From: Candidatus Uhrbacteria bacterium
Lineage (GTDB): Bacteria > Patescibacteriota > Patescibacteriia > JACQSD01
DNA: 5,083 nucleotides
Direction: 5' to 3'
Assembly (NCBI GenBank): GCA_016206165.1
Contig: JACQSD010000064.1
Span: forward strand, 1-5,083
A model generated the notes under the pieces. That model was not told where the DNA came from. It did no database searches and was given only the letters and a program-made list of their open reading frames with translations. This document shows, piece by piece, positions 4,200 through 5,083 of this stretch. Made by a program: the position numbers and the translations under genes. Numbering within the stretch: position 1 is the first letter of the stretch; every line of letters begins with the position of its first letter.

Positions 4200-4274
4200 C
4201 CCCCTGGAGAACCTATCTACACCATGCCGAAAGCAGATGTGGCGAAGTTCTACTACAGGGTCATATGTGGAAAG

Positions 4275-4303
4275 AATATACAACGTGATGCGTTGCTCGT
4301 CAA
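4275..4303 (-). promoter_or_regulatory. Sigma70-type promoter ahead of the rplY leader
   Basis: On the minus strand TTGACG (4303-4298) and TATATT (4280-4275) are separated by exactly 17 bases, each with one mismatch to consensus. The predicted start is near 4268. It begins 7 bases past the rodA stop. The spacer holds CAACG-CATCA-CGTTG (4295-4281), a small palindrome filling most of the gap between the two boxes, which might be an operator or chance. Confidence 0.6.
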
Positions 4304-4310
4304 CACCCCT

Positions 4311-5083
4311 TTACCGATGACGAATCACTCCCAGTAAAATGCCAACAAAAATGAGGTGGGTGAGAAGCGCGCTTCCGCCGTAGCTCACGAGCGGCAAGGT
4401 AACCCCAGTCACCGGAAATAGACCGACCGTCATTGCCACATTCATGAAGAATTGAATGCCAAAAATGATTGTTATCGCAATCGCGAGCATGGCTCCAAAA
4501 TTATCAGGCGCGCCACGCGCCGCACAGAAGCACCGATAGAAAAACAGAACCCATGCCCCAAAAAACAACGCGATGCCAAGAAGACCAAACTCTTCTGCAA
4601 TGACCGAAAAAACAAAATCCGTCTCTGCAGCAGGAAGAAATCGCAGTTGACTTTGTGACCCTTCGCCAAATCCCTTGCCAAAAAATCCTCCTGACCCAAC
4701 AGCAACGAGTGACTGCGTGATATGATATCCCGCACCTTGTACGTTCTGCGATGCAGAAACAAATGTGAGGAGACGCTCACGCTGATATGGTTGAAAGAAA
4801 AAAAACCAGGCAAATGCAATGAGCCCAAACATCACTCCAAAAATCGTGAGTGTTCGTTTGAGGGGAATACCAATCGCAAACACCATGAGCAGCCAGAGTA
4901 AAAAATAAATCGAGGCAGAGCCAAAGTCGGGTTCCGCGAGAATGAGGAGAATAAAAACAGAAACTCCAACGCCAGAGAGGAGGAGGTGTCGCCACTGATG
5001 GAGTGCACGCGCATAATCAGTAAAATACCGCGCTAAAAAAATAGCGGCGATCACTTTCACAAACTCTGCCGGCTGCATACTCC
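4311..5083 (-). CDS. rodA: SEDS-family peptidoglycan glycosyltransferase RodA, 5'-truncated by window edge
   Basis: The frame runs off the right edge (Ser before the internal Met at 5078) and ends with TAA at 4313-4311. The visible 256 residues are the C-terminal two thirds or so. Landmarks, counted from that Met: QPAEFVKV (2-9), AEPDFGSA (48-55), YQRERLLTFV (98-107), GAGYHITQSLVAVGSGGFFG (115-134), SQSQLRFLPAAETDFVFSVI (141-160) with the invariant Asp of the TDF motif in the large extracellular loop, and PVTGVTLPLVSYGGSALL (222-239). Several hydrophobic membrane segments surround these. Family role: it polymerises glycan strands from lipid II in the cytoplasmic membrane together with a class B PBP during cell elongation. 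SQSQLRFLP favours RodA over FtsW, which is the main alternative. No terminator separates it from the rplY promoter, so read-through is possible. Confidence 0.85.
   Translation of the reverse strand, partial: SMQPAEFVKVIAAIFLARYFTDYARALHQWRHLLLSGVGVSVFILLILAEPDFGSASIYFLLWLLMVFAIGIPLKRTLTIFGVMFGLIAFAWFFFFQPYQRERLLTFVSASQNVQGAGYHITQSLVAVGSGGFFGKGFGEGSQSQLRFLPAAETDFVFSVIAEEFGLLGIALFFGAWVLFFYRCFCAARGAPDNFGAMLAIAITIIFGIQFFMNVAMTVGLFPVTGVTLPLVSYGGSALLTHLIFVGILLGVIRHR

Larger units (their letters stand above)
4126..4268 (-). ncRNA. Candidate structured 5' leader RNA of rplY (alternative: MITE)
   Basis: As minus-strand RNA, 4261-4241 (ACCCUGUAGU, AGAACUUCGCC) pairs with 4146-4126 (GGCGAAGUUUC, ACUACAGGGU): 20 of 21 positions pair, including one G-U, with a single A-C mismatch. 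The 3' strand of the stem ends right at the rplY AUG and contains its only AGGG. Inside lie, in order, a small hairpin with a UUUCG loop (UGC/GCA), GUAUAAUG facing CAUGAUAC (one internal mismatch, loop GUCAG), GACGA-UGU-UCGUC, and UGAUCC-AUAC-GGAUCA. The layout is a closed multibranch RNA beginning a few bases after the predicted transcription start. A role in repressing or switching rplY translation is inferred; no known Rfam motif was recognised. The same inverted repeat (19 of 21 as DNA, flanked on both sides by CAT) could instead be the termini of a small mobile element. Confidence 0.45.

Noticed and set aside
4126..4261. Identification of the rplY leader as SRP (4.5S) RNA or another standard small RNA because of a GGUUCUCC stretch and closed ends
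   Set aside because: The conserved SRP tip (GGAAGGAAGCAG-like) is absent, and no tmRNA, 6S or RNase P signature was seen.
1..5083. CRISPR array, tRNA, rRNA, transposase or integrase genes
   Set aside because: No regularly spaced direct repeats with spacers, no cloverleaf with a T-loop consensus and no recombinase-like frame were found; the repeats present are two-copy tandems or palindromes.

Overview
The window looks like a piece of a Candidatus Patescibacteria (CPR, probably Parcubacteria-like) chromosome. This is an inference from the gene set and style. It carries a DUF3048 protein, a small type IV prepilin that starts a few bases after it, a bL25/CTC ribosomal protein with a long Glu/Lys tail, a RodA-type SEDS glycosyltransferase, and a HemK/PrmC methyltransferase with an NLPY motif. 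No ribosomal operon or 16S is present to confirm the lineage.

Layout. The left end (1-569, + strand) is the catalytic domain of PrmC, cut by the window edge. All other genes lie on the minus strand and converge on it. Read in the minus direction from the right edge, the order is: rodA (partial, 5083-4311); a promoter and a strongly self-complementary leader (about 4303-4126); rplY/ctc (4125-3382); a DUF3048 membrane-anchored protein (3307-2225); a prepilin (2211-1705); and an intrinsic terminator (1691-1657). rodA, rplY, DUF3048 and the prepilin could form one read-through unit, but the promoter just after rodA suggests that rplY-DUF3048-prepilin is separately controlled. A self-contained, visibly GC-richer transcription unit follows (promoter 1632-1604, gene 1507-752, hairpin 732-696). 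Its product looks like a secreted outer-membrane beta-barrel protein, which is unexpected in a CPR organism. Between it and prmC lies a REP/BIME-like pair of hairpins (618-674).

The most interesting signals are small. (1) A near-palindromic 30-bp element occurs twice, in two unrelated genes (prmC and rplY). It has the same orientation relative to the gene and the same reading frame, and adds a ten-residue SGEAG(P/S)GSAG peptide. In PrmC it looks like a clean insertion into a surface loop of the Rossmann fold. (2) The region between the promoter after rodA and the rplY start codon folds, as minus-strand RNA, into a closing stem with 20 of 21 pairs, one of them a G-U wobble, around several small hairpins. 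The stem ends exactly at the start codon, so it is a candidate cis-regulatory RNA (or, alternatively, a MITE). (3) Tandem 14-bp duplications appear at the 3' end of prmC, where one moves the stop codon, and at the 5' end of the prepilin gene.

The genes belong to translation (PrmC, bL25), wall elongation (RodA, perhaps the DUF3048 protein) and the cell surface (prepilin, barrel-like protein). No CRISPR array, tRNA, rRNA or transposase gene was seen.
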